A stretch of DNA of 64,000 nucleotides from Streptomyces sp. B21-105 (GTDB lineage: Bacteria; Actinomycetota; Actinomycetes; Streptomycetales; Streptomycetaceae), in assembly GCF_036898465.1 (NCBI RefSeq), contig NZ_JARUMJ010000001.1:5394001-5458000 (forward strand). The letters run 5' to 3'. Positions 25,646 to 33,725 of this stretch are shown here, piece by piece. The position numbers and the translations under genes are program-made. Position 1 is the stretch's first letter. Every line of letters starts with the position of its first letter. A model generated the notes under the pieces. The model worked only from the letters and a program-made list of their open reading frames with translations. It searched no databases and was not told the origin of the DNA.

Positions 25646-25940
25646 GTGGATACGATTCCGAGCACGACGAGCAGTCTGAGGAAACGCATCCGCGCGGGGG
25701 ACCACGACGCCTTCGGTGAGCTCTTCGACGCCCGCGCACGCTCCGTCTACCTCTGACCTTGGCCAGTGCACCGGGCTTGGGAGTGGACGACGGCCGAGGA
25801 GATCGTCTCGCCGACCTTCCTGGACGCCTGGCGGCTGCGCGGGAAGCTCGACGAGGACGGCGGTTCGCTGCGCCCGTGACTGACAGGCATCGCCACCCAC
25901 GTCACGCGCAACACCCGCCGCGCGGCCCGGAGAACAGGGC
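25646..25940 (+). pseudogene. ECF sigma factor pseudogene with two in-frame TGA stops
   Basis: From GTG at 25646 one frame reads LRKRIRAGDHDAFGELFDAR and ARSVYL, then TGA; then AEEIVSPTFLDAWRLRGKLD and EDGGSLRP, then TGA; then LTGIATHVTRNTRRAAR. This is the region 2 pattern of RNA polymerase ECF sigma factors. In relatives the second stop position is normally Trp (RPWLLGIATNV), so a single TGG-to-TGA change explains it. Region 4 is absent: the frame runs into the convergent binding-protein gene. Both stops and the truncation make it inactive. It sits in the lee of the resA-ccsB terminator. Confidence 0.82.
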
Positions 25941-27506
25941 TCAGGACGGCGGCAGGCACTCCTTTCCCGGGGGTTTGCCCTCCGGCCAGGCGATGCGGAC
26001 GAAGCGGGAGCCGCCGTCGGGGTGGAGTTCCACGATCGGCACCGCCTTGTCGTACGGGTTGCCGTGCACGTCCAGGCAGATCCAGCCGCTCGCCCCGCTC
26101 ACTCGCAGCGAGCCCTTGACCTGGGGCCACTGGAGGCCGACGTCCGCCAGGGTCGGGACGTTCCCGCCGTCCGGCGTGGCCTCGCGGATGCCGTGGACGG
26201 CCAGCGTCATCGCGTCGTAGCCGATGATCAGCTGACCGTCCTCCAGGGCGACCTCGCCGATCGGGCCGACCGGCTCACGGACGCTCCGGGCGAGCAGGTC
26301 GGTGAGGACCTTCGCGTCCTGCGCGGAGCCGCCCGTCAGCCCCGCCGGGGCGTTCGCCCAGGCGTCCGGGTGGGCGAGCGAGGTGTAGCGGACGGACAGG
26401 TTGTGGGTGAGGGCGGTGCGGTCCAGCTTCTTGTCGCCGGACAGGTACGAGCCCTCGTCGCCGGTCAGCACGGTGAACTTACGGTCCTGGCAGCCGCGGG
26501 TGCCCAGAGCGTTCACGAACTGCCGCAACTGGGTGTGCCGGCCGGCGAACAGGATGGTGTCCGTGCCCGCCGTGGTGTCGCACACCAGATGCGTGATCTG
26601 CCGGAAGGTGTTCGCGGTGGTGCCCTCCTGGGTGCGGTCGGCGGGCGGGGTGAACGGCTGCGGCTCGTAGGGAGAGCCCTTCAGCAGAACGGCGAACGAC
26701 GTCTGGAGCGTCCGGGTGTAGGGGTCGCCGGGCTTGTCGTACACCAGCAGCGCCCGTCCGGCCTCGACCTTGGCGAACGAGGCCAGGGCGCGCGCCTCGT
26801 CTGTGTTGGTGGGGGCCACCCGGGCCAGCCCGGGGAACGGGTCCTTGCCGTTCTGCCCGTTGGCGAGGTCGTCGGCGGTGATCGACGCGCCGACCACCGG
26901 GATGCCCCGCCGGGTCAGCTCCGTCACCGCCTTCTTGTTGGCGTCGGTGCTCTGGCCGACCCCCGCCACCGCCCGCAGCCGGTCGTCGCCCCGTGCCATG
27001 CGCTCCAGCTGGTCGACCATCGTCTCCCAGTGGGCGCTGGTCGCCCCCGGGTTGGCGAGCACCAGCCGGATCGCCGGGGCCTGCCCGTTGGAGGTGTGGT
27101 TGGCCTGCCACTGCGCGAGGTACGCGCCCTGCAGCTCGTGCTGGATGTCGCTGAGCGTCGAGGGGGTAGTGGCGGTGTACGGCAGCATCAGCGCGACCGT
27201 GACGTAACCGCCCTTCTTCAGACGGCTGTTCTCCCGGTCGATCGCCTTCACCGCGTCCCGCAGTTGGGCGTGCCCGAAGTCGAATGCGCCCGCGGCCACA
27301 CCCACGCATTCGTCGCTGTCGGGCGGACGGGCCACTCCCGGCGCGCACGCGCGGTTCTCCGCGGTGACCGCCCGCACGGCGAAGACCAGCCCGGCCACCA
27401 CGGCGGCCGTGACCAGCAGTGCCAGATAGCGGTAGAGACGGATCTCCCAGATCTCCCGAAGCCACCGCACCAGCGGGCTTCTGACCCCGCCGCCCTCCGC
27501 CATCAC
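25941..27506 (-). CDS. Membrane-anchored periplasmic-binding-protein-like sensor
   Basis: A 521-residue protein with a short cytoplasmic N-terminus, one membrane helix (about 27-45) and a large external domain with the bilobed type I periplasmic-binding fold (VALMLPYTATTPSTLSDIQH, AIRLVLANPG, RLRAVAGVGQSTDANKKAV, GIPVVGASITADDL, GQLIIGYDAMTLAVHGI). It resembles branched-chain amino acid ABC substrate-binding proteins, but no transporter genes are present. ATG at 27506 overlaps the stop of the upstream NTPase gene (ATGA). It may act as a receptor reporting to that NTPase. The ligand is unknown. Confidence 0.78.
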   Translation of the reverse strand: MMAEGGGVRSPLVRWLREIWEIRLYRYLALLVTAAVVAGLVFAVRAVTAENRACAPGVARPPDSDECVGVAAGAFDFGHAQLRDAVKAIDRENSRLKKGGYVTVALMLPYTATTPSTLSDIQHELQGAYLAQWQANHTSNGQAPAIRLVLANPGATSAHWETMVDQLERMARGDDRLRAVAGVGQSTDANKKAVTELTRRGIPVVGASITADDLANGQNGKDPFPGLARVAPTNTDEARALASFAKVEAGRALLVYDKPGDPYTRTLQTSFAVLLKGSPYEPQPFTPPADRTQEGTTANTFRQITHLVCDTTAGTDTILFAGRHTQLRQFVNALGTRGCQDRKFTVLTGDEGSYLSGDKKLDRTALTHNLSVRYTSLAHPDAWANAPAGLTGGSAQDAKVLTDLLARSVREPVGPIGEVALEDGQLIIGYDAMTLAVHGIREATPDGGNVPTLADVGLQWPQVKGSLRVSGASGWICLDVHGNPYDKAVPIVELHPDGGSRFVRIAWPEGKPPGKECLPPS

Positions 27507-29827
27507 GCCTCCCCGTCCCCGCTGTTGCCGCCGTGTCCGTTTCCGGCGTTTCCGTCCCCGCCGTCCCCGCCGTCCCCGCCGTTTCCGCCGTTTCCGCCGT
27601 TTCCGTCGTCCGGTCCGTTGCCGGGCCTGTCGCCGTCGCCGTTTCGGCCGTTTCCGTCGCTTCGGCCGTTCCCGCCGTCCCCGTCCCCGCCCCTGTCCGC
27701 GTCGTCGCCGTCCTCGTCAGGGATGCTCAGTGGGCGGCCCGCGAGGGCGTCGCGGGGCCATGCCCGGGAGGTCGCGAACAGCAGCGCGCCCCCGGCGGGC
27801 CGCAGATCGGACAGCTGGAGCAGTTCGAACTCCAGCCGCTCGCACACTCGTGGATCCGGCAGGACCAGCGGGTCGGACGCCTGCCACACCGCGTGCAGCA
27901 GCCGCCGTATCCGCAGATGCAGGGCCCGGTCGACGCCCTCGGGCGGTTCTTCGCCGGCGTCGGTGCGGCCCAGCGCGACCGCCGAGCGCCGGTCCTCGTC
28001 CCCGTCCGCGTCGCGCCCCTCGGTGTCGTGCGCGTGGAAGTAGGGCGCGGTGCCCAGCAGCCGCAGCGTCAGCAGCCAGGTGCGGGTGGCGAGGACCGGG
28101 AACGTGTCACGCAGGTGGGCGACCGCGCCGGCCGGGTCCCCGAGGGCGAGGCGGTGGTACAGACGGAAGGCGTCCACGCCGGGATTCGGGGTCCTGGAGT
28201 CCCGGCCCGTCGCGAAGTAGTGCTCGATCATCGTCTCGTGCGTCTCACGCCACCCGGTGTGGTCGGCCTGCCGGTGGTGCAGCCGGAGCAGCAGCAGGGT
28301 GCGCAGGAACGGGTCGCCGACGAAGTGCCCGGCGTCGACCGGGAGCCCCTCCTCGGCCAGCCGGATCCGCAGCGACCGTACGCCCGACGAGCCGAAGTCG
28401 TCGGGAAGCCGGGCCTGCGCGAGGGACGTGGCGGAGGCGTGGTCGTGGGCCGCCGCGAGGACCGTCAACTCGTCGAGCCGGTCGGCGGGGACCAGCCGGG
28501 CCAGCAGCTCGGCGTAGACGGGCCGGCCCTCGTCGGCCTGCCCCTCCTCCAGCCTGACCTTCGCGGTGAGCAGGCGTCCCAACGACGCCGCCTGCTCGGG
28601 GTGCTGCCGGGCGGCGGTCGCCAGCAGCACGATGCCGAGCGGGTTGCCGCCGGTCAGCCGGTGGGTGGCATGCGGAAACCGGGGCGGCAGTTCCACGTCG
28701 TCGCACACCGCGCCCACCATGTGCAGGGTGTCGTCGGGGGAGAGCGGCGGCAGCGGTACCGCCAGCGCCCGCGAGGACGGCGAAGCGCCCGGCTGCCAGT
28801 CGGTGGCCCGGGCGACGTCCGGCAGCGCGCGGCGCACGGCGTCCCCCAGCGCCGGATGGTCGGGGCCGCGTACGGTCGCCACCCACACCACCTGGTCGGC
28901 GGTCCCGTCCGCCCGGTCCCGCAGGACGGCGTCCAGCAGTCCCGGACCCGGACCGCCGCCCGCGTTGTCCAGCAGCACCAGCGGCCGGCCCAGCCGGGTG
29001 AGGTGCGAGCCGAGCCCCGAGTACGCCTCGGCCAGGTCGGCGAGCAGCGCCCGCACCAGCCAGCGCTCGGCGTGCTCGCGCGAGGTGCCGCCCGCCCGGA
29101 AGTTCCCGGCGAGCAGCAGCAGGCCGCGCTTGGCGTTGCCGCCCGCGTTCGGATAGGAGCGGTACCAGGTGGCCGGCTTCTGCTCCCTGCGGTGCGTGAC
29201 CCCCTCGGACAGCGCCTCCAGGGTGGCCTCGACGGTCGCCGCGACGAACGGGCCGCCGCCGCTCGCCGCCGCGATCACCTTCGACGCCACCTTCGCCGCC
29301 CACCGCCCGGCCAGGCTGAAGCGCGAGGCCCGCTCGTTCAGCAGCAGGATGCGCACCAGTTCGCGCCGGATGCGGTCGGAGTCGGTCCGGCCGCTCCAGT
29401 CGCTGGCCCGCACGGCCACCAGCCCGGCCGTCAGCCGCGGGAACGTGAGCTGCCCGGCCGCCCGCACCGGCTCCGTCAGCTGCTCGGCGACCACCAGCAG
29501 CGCCTGCCACACCGGTGACCACGACTCGGGGCTCTCCTCGTGCGGCGGCCGGGCGAACTGCTCGTCCTCGCAGTCGATCGACGCGACCGGCGTCCGCCTG
29601 CGGGCCTCGCCCCGGCGGGTGTGGTCCGTGTAGGCGTCCCACAGCTCGGCCAGCACCGCGCTCTTGCCGAGTCCCCGGCCGCCCGTCAACACCAACAGCG
29701 GTGGCCCGCCGGGGTGTTCGAGTTTCTCCGCGTGCAGCTCGTAGGGACGGATCCCGACGAGCCGCGGTACGAGGCCGGCCGGATCGACGTCGAACAGCGC
29801 GCCCCGCCCGTACAACCGTCTGTGCAC
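27503..29827 (-). CDS. Large P-loop NTPase with Gly/Asn/Asp-rich tail
   Basis: A 774-residue protein. A Walker A site GGRGLGKS (49-56) sits near the N-terminus after PLLVLT; a Walker-B-like PLVLLDNAGG and VVWVATVRGPDHPALGDAVR follow in a STAND/AAA-like ATPase region up to about 400, with a helical C-terminal half (LPDDFGSSGVRSLRIRLAEE, WRETHETMIEHYFATGRD). The last 71 residues (704-774) are almost only Gly, Asn and Asp. No membrane segment is seen. The GTG start has GGGAGG 5 bases upstream. The 4-base overlap with the binding-protein gene implies joint function, perhaps signalling. No established role is known to me. Confidence 0.75.
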   Translation of the reverse strand: MHRRLYGRGALFDVDPAGLVPRLVGIRPYELHAEKLEHPGGPPLLVLTGGRGLGKSAVLAELWDAYTDHTRRGEARRRTPVASIDCEDEQFARPPHEESPESWSPVWQALLVVAEQLTEPVRAAGQLTFPRLTAGLVAVRASDWSGRTDSDRIRRELVRILLLNERASRFSLAGRWAAKVASKVIAAASGGGPFVAATVEATLEALSEGVTHRREQKPATWYRSYPNAGGNAKRGLLLLAGNFRAGGTSREHAERWLVRALLADLAEAYSGLGSHLTRLGRPLVLLDNAGGGPGPGLLDAVLRDRADGTADQVVWVATVRGPDHPALGDAVRRALPDVARATDWQPGASPSSRALAVPLPPLSPDDTLHMVGAVCDDVELPPRFPHATHRLTGGNPLGIVLLATAARQHPEQAASLGRLLTAKVRLEEGQADEGRPVYAELLARLVPADRLDELTVLAAAHDHASATSLAQARLPDDFGSSGVRSLRIRLAEEGLPVDAGHFVGDPFLRTLLLLRLHHRQADHTGWRETHETMIEHYFATGRDSRTPNPGVDAFRLYHRLALGDPAGAVAHLRDTFPVLATRTWLLTLRLLGTAPYFHAHDTEGRDADGDEDRRSAVALGRTDAGEEPPEGVDRALHLRIRRLLHAVWQASDPLVLPDPRVCERLEFELLQLSDLRPAGGALLFATSRAWPRDALAGRPLSIPDEDGDDADRGGDGDGGNGRSDGNGRNGDGDRPGNGPDDGNGGNGGNGGDGGDGGDGNAGNGHGGNSGDGEA

Positions 29828-30030
29828 CGTACCTCCCCCAGGGCCGGTCCCTGACGCAAGGGTAAGGAGAGGGAGTTGATATCCGCCAGATCGCGTGGTG
29901 CCGGTCTGGCGACGAACGTGGCCTCACACGGCGGCCGGACCGGCGAAACCCGAGGGACTGGAGGGACCAGCGAGACTGGAGGGACTAGAGGGGGCGGCCG
30001 GACCGGCGGGCCCGACCCGCGCTCCGTGGG

Positions 30031-30657
30031 TCACCAGTTCGCTTCGGCGGTGGTCTTCGCCGGGCCGAGGACCTGCACATGGCCGTGATCGCCGTACACG
30101 GAGAGCCGCCAGCGGGCGAAGACCCTGGCGGTGCGGTCGGCCCCCGCCTGCTCCCACAGGCCGTAGTCGACGTGGACGACGGCCACACTGCGGGCACTGT
30201 CGGCGGGCACGCGGATCTGGACGCTCGTCACATGCGCGGAAACGGCGGCGTCCGCCTCGGGGACGCTCGACGCGAGGTACGCGCGGAACTCGCGGAGCAT
30301 CGGGAACCAGCGATGCGGCCCCTCCGCCGGCACACCCCCACCGTCGTCGGTGGTGTTGTCCGCGCCGGTCCCCTGGTCGTCGGTGGTGGTGTCGGGGCCG
30401 GTGCCCTGGTCGTCGGTGGTGGTGTCGGGGAGGGTGCCCTGGTCGTCGGTGGTGGTGTCGGGGAGGGTCTCCTCGCCGTCGTCGCTCGTCTCGTCCCCCG
30501 CGGACGATTCCGACGATCCCCCTCCGGACCGGTCCCCTGCCCCCTGCGTCCCTGCCGCCTGCGTCCCCGGGCGTTCCGTGCCGCAGGCGGCCAGCGGCAG
30601 ACAGCAGCAGACGAGCAGTGCCGCGACGGGCGTGTACCGGTTCATCACGAACTTCAT
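30031..30657 (-). CDS. Secreted lipoprotein with 11-residue repeats
   Basis: A 208-residue lipoprotein: MKFVMNRYTPVAALLV then lipobox LAAC (C25). A Ser/Gly/Asp/Thr-rich stalk (about 27-105) contains tandem 11-residue repeats of the type GTLPDTTTDDQ. The globular C-terminal about 100 residues (GPHRWFPMLREFRAYLAS, VQIRVPADSARSVAVVHVDY, VFARWRLSVYGDHGHVQV) look like a small NTF2-like or Mce-associated-type domain, an uncertain impression. ATG at 30657 has GAAGGGGG upstream. The stalk probably spans the cell wall. It is upstream of the NTPase pair on the same strand. Confidence 0.72.
   Translation of the reverse strand: MKFVMNRYTPVAALLVCCCLPLAACGTERPGTQAAGTQGAGDRSGGGSSESSAGDETSDDGEETLPDTTTDDQGTLPDTTTDDQGTGPDTTTDDQGTGADNTTDDGGGVPAEGPHRWFPMLREFRAYLASSVPEADAAVSAHVTSVQIRVPADSARSVAVVHVDYGLWEQAGADRTARVFARWRLSVYGDHGHVQVLGPAKTTAEANW
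30371..30469. repeat. Three 33-bp tandem repeats in a lipoprotein stalk
   Basis: Units start at 30371, 30404 and 30437, nearly identical (ccctggtcgtcggtggtggt at each start). A more diverged fourth copy precedes them at about 30338. Each encodes 11 residues on the minus strand, keeping the lipoprotein in frame. Confidence 0.95.
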
Positions 30658-30793
30658 CGGCTTTCCCCCTTCGGCCTGTGAGAGAGGCTCGCGCGGTCCG
30701 GGGTTCCTTCGGCGGTGCCGGAGATGTGCGGTGGCCGGCCGCCGATCGAGTGGCGGCGTTGCCCCCGGCCGTCCGCCGCAGCAGCATGAGCGC

Positions 30794-31273
30794 ATGGAGC
30801 GCAATCAGCGTACGCATCACCTTCTGGACCGGCCGACCGCCCGGACCTGGCTGGCCACCGCCGTCGCCGAGGCGCGGACCGGACTCGCCGAGGGCGGCAT
30901 CCCCGTCGGCGCGGCCCTGTACGGCCCGGACGGCACGCTCCTCGGCCGCGGCCACAACCGCCGCGTCCAGGACGACGACCCCTCCGTGCACGCCGAGACG
31001 GCCGCCTTCCGCGCGGCGGGCCGGCAGCGCTCGTACCGCGGCACGACGATGGTCACGACCCTCTCCCCGTGCTGGTACTGCTCCGGCCTGGTCCGCCAGT
31101 TCGGCATCTCCCGGGTGGTCGTCGGAGAGGCTACGACCTTCCGGGGCGGCCACGACTGGCTGGCGGAGCACGGCGTGGAGATCGTGCTGCTGGACGACGC
31201 GGAGTGCGTCTCGATGATGCGCGACTTCATCGAGCGGAACCCGACCCTGTGGAACGAGGACATCGGCGAGTGA
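30794..31273 (+). CDS. Yeast-type cytosine deaminase
   Basis: A 159-residue zinc deaminase. The metal site is HAE (H66, E68) and PCWYC (C93, C96). The sequence tracks the fungal cytosine deaminase Fcy1 unusually closely: IPVGAALYG near 36, GRGHNRRVQ, and the C-terminus HGVEIVLLDD followed by MRDFIERNPTLWNEDIGE, which is the Fcy1-type ending, at almost the same length (158 in yeast). It should convert cytosine to uracil in pyrimidine salvage. ATG at 30794 lacks an evident ribosome site; CAGCAT ends 7 bases upstream, so a leaderless message is possible. Tadlike deaminases are the alternative. Confidence 0.87.
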   Translation: MERNQRTHHLLDRPTARTWLATAVAEARTGLAEGGIPVGAALYGPDGTLLGRGHNRRVQDDDPSVHAETAAFRAAGRQRSYRGTTMVTTLSPCWYCSGLVRQFGISRVVVGEATTFRGGHDWLAEHGVEIVLLDDAECVSMMRDFIERNPTLWNEDIGE

Positions 31274-31346
31274 TTCCGCAGGTCGGCTCGCACGTCTACC
31301 TGCGCGCGAAGCTGGACTCCATCACCGTCGGCTGAACTCCGCCCGC

Positions 31347-31429
31347 GTTTCCGGCCGGAAACACCTGTCCCCTACCGCGACTCCTGTTTCCACCTGCGGA
31401 AACAGTCGGTGTTTCCGTTCCGCAACACC
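31347..31429. promoter_or_regulatory. Cluster of three inverted repeats sharing GTTTCC/GGAAAC
   Basis: Site 1 is a perfect 16-base palindrome, gtttccggccggaaac (31347-31362). Site 2 has perfect 8-base arms ctgtttcc / ggaaacag (31384-31391, 31398-31405). Site 3 pairs ggtgtt / aacacc (31408-31413, 31424-31429) around a tttccgttcc core. Sites 1 and 2 are centred exactly 40 bases apart, sites 2 and 3 exactly 24. They precede the 58-residue membrane protein and the HTH-kinase gene, so they are strong candidates for operators. Confidence 0.65.
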
Positions 31430-31480
31430 CTTGGTCCTCGCCACGCTTGAGCACATGTCGAGGCATCCAAGGAGGCTGTC

Positions 31481-31657
31481 GTGAACCGTACGTTGCTGAC
31501 CACTCGCTCGGCCCTGATCTTCCTGCTCGCGGTCCTGTGTGGCATCGGCGCGGGCGTCCTGACCGGGTTGACCGGGCCGAGCACCGCACAGGCCGTCCTG
31601 ACGGGTGCGGCAGGCTTCGGGCTCGCAGTGCCGTTCTTCAACAGCCTCATCGACTGA
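31481..31657 (+). CDS. 58-residue small membrane protein
   Basis: GTG at 31481, with GGAGG 5-9 bases upstream, opens a 58-residue frame (VNRTLLTTRSALIFLLAVL, then CGIGAGVLTG, ending VPFFNSLID). Two hydrophobic helices (about 10-27 and 38-54) with a short polar turn make a hairpin membrane protein. It is the first gene after the inverted-repeat cluster and ends 26 bases before the HTH-kinase start, so the two are almost certainly co-transcribed. I know no function for it; it could recruit the soluble kinase to the membrane. Confidence 0.7.
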   Translation: MNRTLLTTRSALIFLLAVLCGIGAGVLTGLTGPSTAQAVLTGAAGFGLAVPFFNSLID

Positions 31658-31683
31658 CCCTGGAGGTGGAAGGGGCGCAGGCG

Positions 31684-33570
31684 GTGGGAATCAATGACGA
31701 CCAGGGACACGGAGAGGCGGGACGGTCTGTGGGGGAGCAGGGGTTCGACGACGGGGAGCCGTCCTTCGGCGACGTGGAGCACCTCAAGGGCTTCCAGTCC
31801 TTGCGGCCCGACCTTTCGCAGGAGACACGGGACCTGGTTCTCGCGATGCGTGGCCTTTTCAAGGCGACGCGGCTGAGTCTGCGTGTGTTCGCCGCTCGCC
31901 ATCATTTCAGCGCGCCTTCGGTCTCCCGCTACCTCAAGGGTGACCGCATTCCCGACAAGCAGTTCCTCGACGTCCTCATGAAGTCGGCCTGCGAGCGGAA
32001 CGGGTGGGAGGTCACCGCCGATCTGCAGGCACATCTGTATCAGCGGTACCGCGAGGCCCTGATGGCCGATCAGCCCGCCCGGTGCCGAGAGCAGATGGCG
32101 AGCGACAGGCTGGAGGACGCGGTGCTGAGGCAGGAGGACGCCGAACTGCGCATCCACGACCTCGAAGGGAACCTGTCCCGCCACAGGGAACAGCTGGACG
32201 GGCTCAGGACGCGTATGAAGGAGCTCGAAGCCGCCTGCGCGCTGGAGCAGCGGGAGCTCGGCTCAGAGCTGGACCTGTACCGCCGTCAAAAGGCCGATCT
32301 CGAAGTCCGCGGCGAGCACCTGCGCGAGACGATCGCGGAACTGGAGGCGGCGCTCGCCGAAGCGGTCCGGGAACGCGATGCGGCGAGGGCGCGCTGTGGG
32401 GAACTGGAGGCGGAGCTCGTCGCCGTCGAGGAGTCGGCGGACCGCGAACGGCTGGAGAGGCGCGTCGCCGAGGAACGTCTGCGGGTGGCGAAAGCGGAGG
32501 GTGCCGCCGCAGAGCGTCGCGTGGACCTCGAACGGGCCAAGCGGGACGCCGAGCGGCTGCGCCTGGAGGCGGAGGCCCAGGCCAGAGAGATCATCGAAGA
32601 GGCCAACAACAGGGTGACCAGGATCCGGCCCTCGGTCGTCACCAGGTCGGCAGCACTGCGCCAGCTGCGGGACGCGGCACTCGAGGTCGCCGACGTCAGG
32701 CTGCCCGCAATGGTCGAGGGGATCTCCCCAGCCGACTCGGCCGACGTCGTCAGCACGGTCAAGCCGATCGGCATCCAGACCAAGGACGAGATCGGGGAGG
32801 TCGCCCGGGCATTCGACCGGCTCCATCTTCAGGCGGTTCGTATCGCCGCCGAGCAAGCGTCGCTCCGCGCGGTTTTCGGCGGTATGGCCCGTCGACAGAA
32901 GGCCTTCATCGAAGCGCAGCTGGATTTGGTCTTCCGACTGCGTCGCCCGGACTCGGACGCCGGCCAGCTGGAGGGGCTCTTCCGCCTGAACCACTTGGCC
33001 GCCCGTCTGGGGCGCATCAGCGAGACCCTCCAGCTTCTCGCCGGCGGCGTGCCCGACCGATACGGGGACCGGGGCGTCCGCCTTGCCGACGTGTTCCGCG
33101 CCGCCTCCTTCGAGGTGGAACAGTACGAGCGCTTCGATCTGTCCGGTCTTCCGGAAGTCGAGATCCGCGGCGTCGCCGCGAGCGGCCTTGTCCACCTGTT
33201 GGCCGAGTTGCTGGAGAACGCCGCCACGTTCTCCTCGCCGAAGACCGAGGTCCGTGTCACCGGCTACCTGCTGCCCGACGGCCGTGTCCTGCTGGAGATC
33301 CACGACCAGGGATGCGGCCTGACTCTCGAGGACTTTGGCGACGTCAACGCGCGGCTTGCCGACCTGCGGGCAGCTCCGGACGCCGGGACCTCCGAGCGCA
33401 TGGGCCTCTTCGTGGTGCGTCGCATCTGCGAACTGTACGGTTTCCGGGTCCAGCTACGTCCCTCCGACCGGGGCGGCGTCACCGCCCTGATCATGCTGTC
33501 GCTCCAGCACGTCAACCGCGACCGCCCGGACACTCACGACACCGGCGCCTGGAGCCCGGACATCGCGTAG
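31684..33570 (+). CDS. HTH-coiled-coil-CvnA-like histidine kinase fusion
   Basis: A 628-residue soluble protein. Residues about 45-105 resemble an XRE-type helix-turn-helix (LSLRVFAARHHFSAPSVSRY then LKGDRIP). Residues about 135-315 are a long Glu/Arg-rich coiled coil. From about 340 it follows the cytoplasmic half of conservon CvnA sensor kinases: HAMP-like TKDEIGEVARAFDRLH (366-381), LFRLNHLAARLGR (432-444, H437), N box HLLAELLENAATFSSP (504-519), G1 EIHDQGCGLTLEDF (538-551) and RMGLFVVRRI (572-581). The membrane sensor part of CvnA is missing, and no cvnB-C-D genes follow. The GTG at 31684 has GGAAGGGG upstream; GTG 31666 is an alternative. An autoregulated DNA-binding kinase is inferred. 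Confidence 0.8.
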   Translation: MGINDDQGHGEAGRSVGEQGFDDGEPSFGDVEHLKGFQSLRPDLSQETRDLVLAMRGLFKATRLSLRVFAARHHFSAPSVSRYLKGDRIPDKQFLDVLMKSACERNGWEVTADLQAHLYQRYREALMADQPARCREQMASDRLEDAVLRQEDAELRIHDLEGNLSRHREQLDGLRTRMKELEAACALEQRELGSELDLYRRQKADLEVRGEHLRETIAELEAALAEAVRERDAARARCGELEAELVAVEESADRERLERRVAEERLRVAKAEGAAAERRVDLERAKRDAERLRLEAEAQAREIIEEANNRVTRIRPSVVTRSAALRQLRDAALEVADVRLPAMVEGISPADSADVVSTVKPIGIQTKDEIGEVARAFDRLHLQAVRIAAEQASLRAVFGGMARRQKAFIEAQLDLVFRLRRPDSDAGQLEGLFRLNHLAARLGRISETLQLLAGGVPDRYGDRGVRLADVFRAASFEVEQYERFDLSGLPEVEIRGVAASGLVHLLAELLENAATFSSPKTEVRVTGYLLPDGRVLLEIHDQGCGLTLEDFGDVNARLADLRAAPDAGTSERMGLFVVRRICELYGFRVQLRPSDRGGVTALIMLSLQHVNRDRPDTHDTGAWSPDIA

Positions 33571-33725
33571 TCGACGACGGCAGGGCGGTAGCGGGCGTGC
33601 CCGGTGTCCCGGGGTGCCGCGCGGAGCCCTGGGCCGCGTTCGTCGAGCCGGTTCGCTCCTGATGTCGACTTCCGGCTTATTCGATGTCGTGGCGAGGTGG
33701 AAGCTGGCTGAACCGGGGAGGACGC

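Noticed and set aside
27533..29518. A 661-codon plus-strand frame opposite the NTPase
   Set aside because: The NTPase strand carries Walker A, a ribosome site and coupling to the next gene; the opposite frame has none of these.
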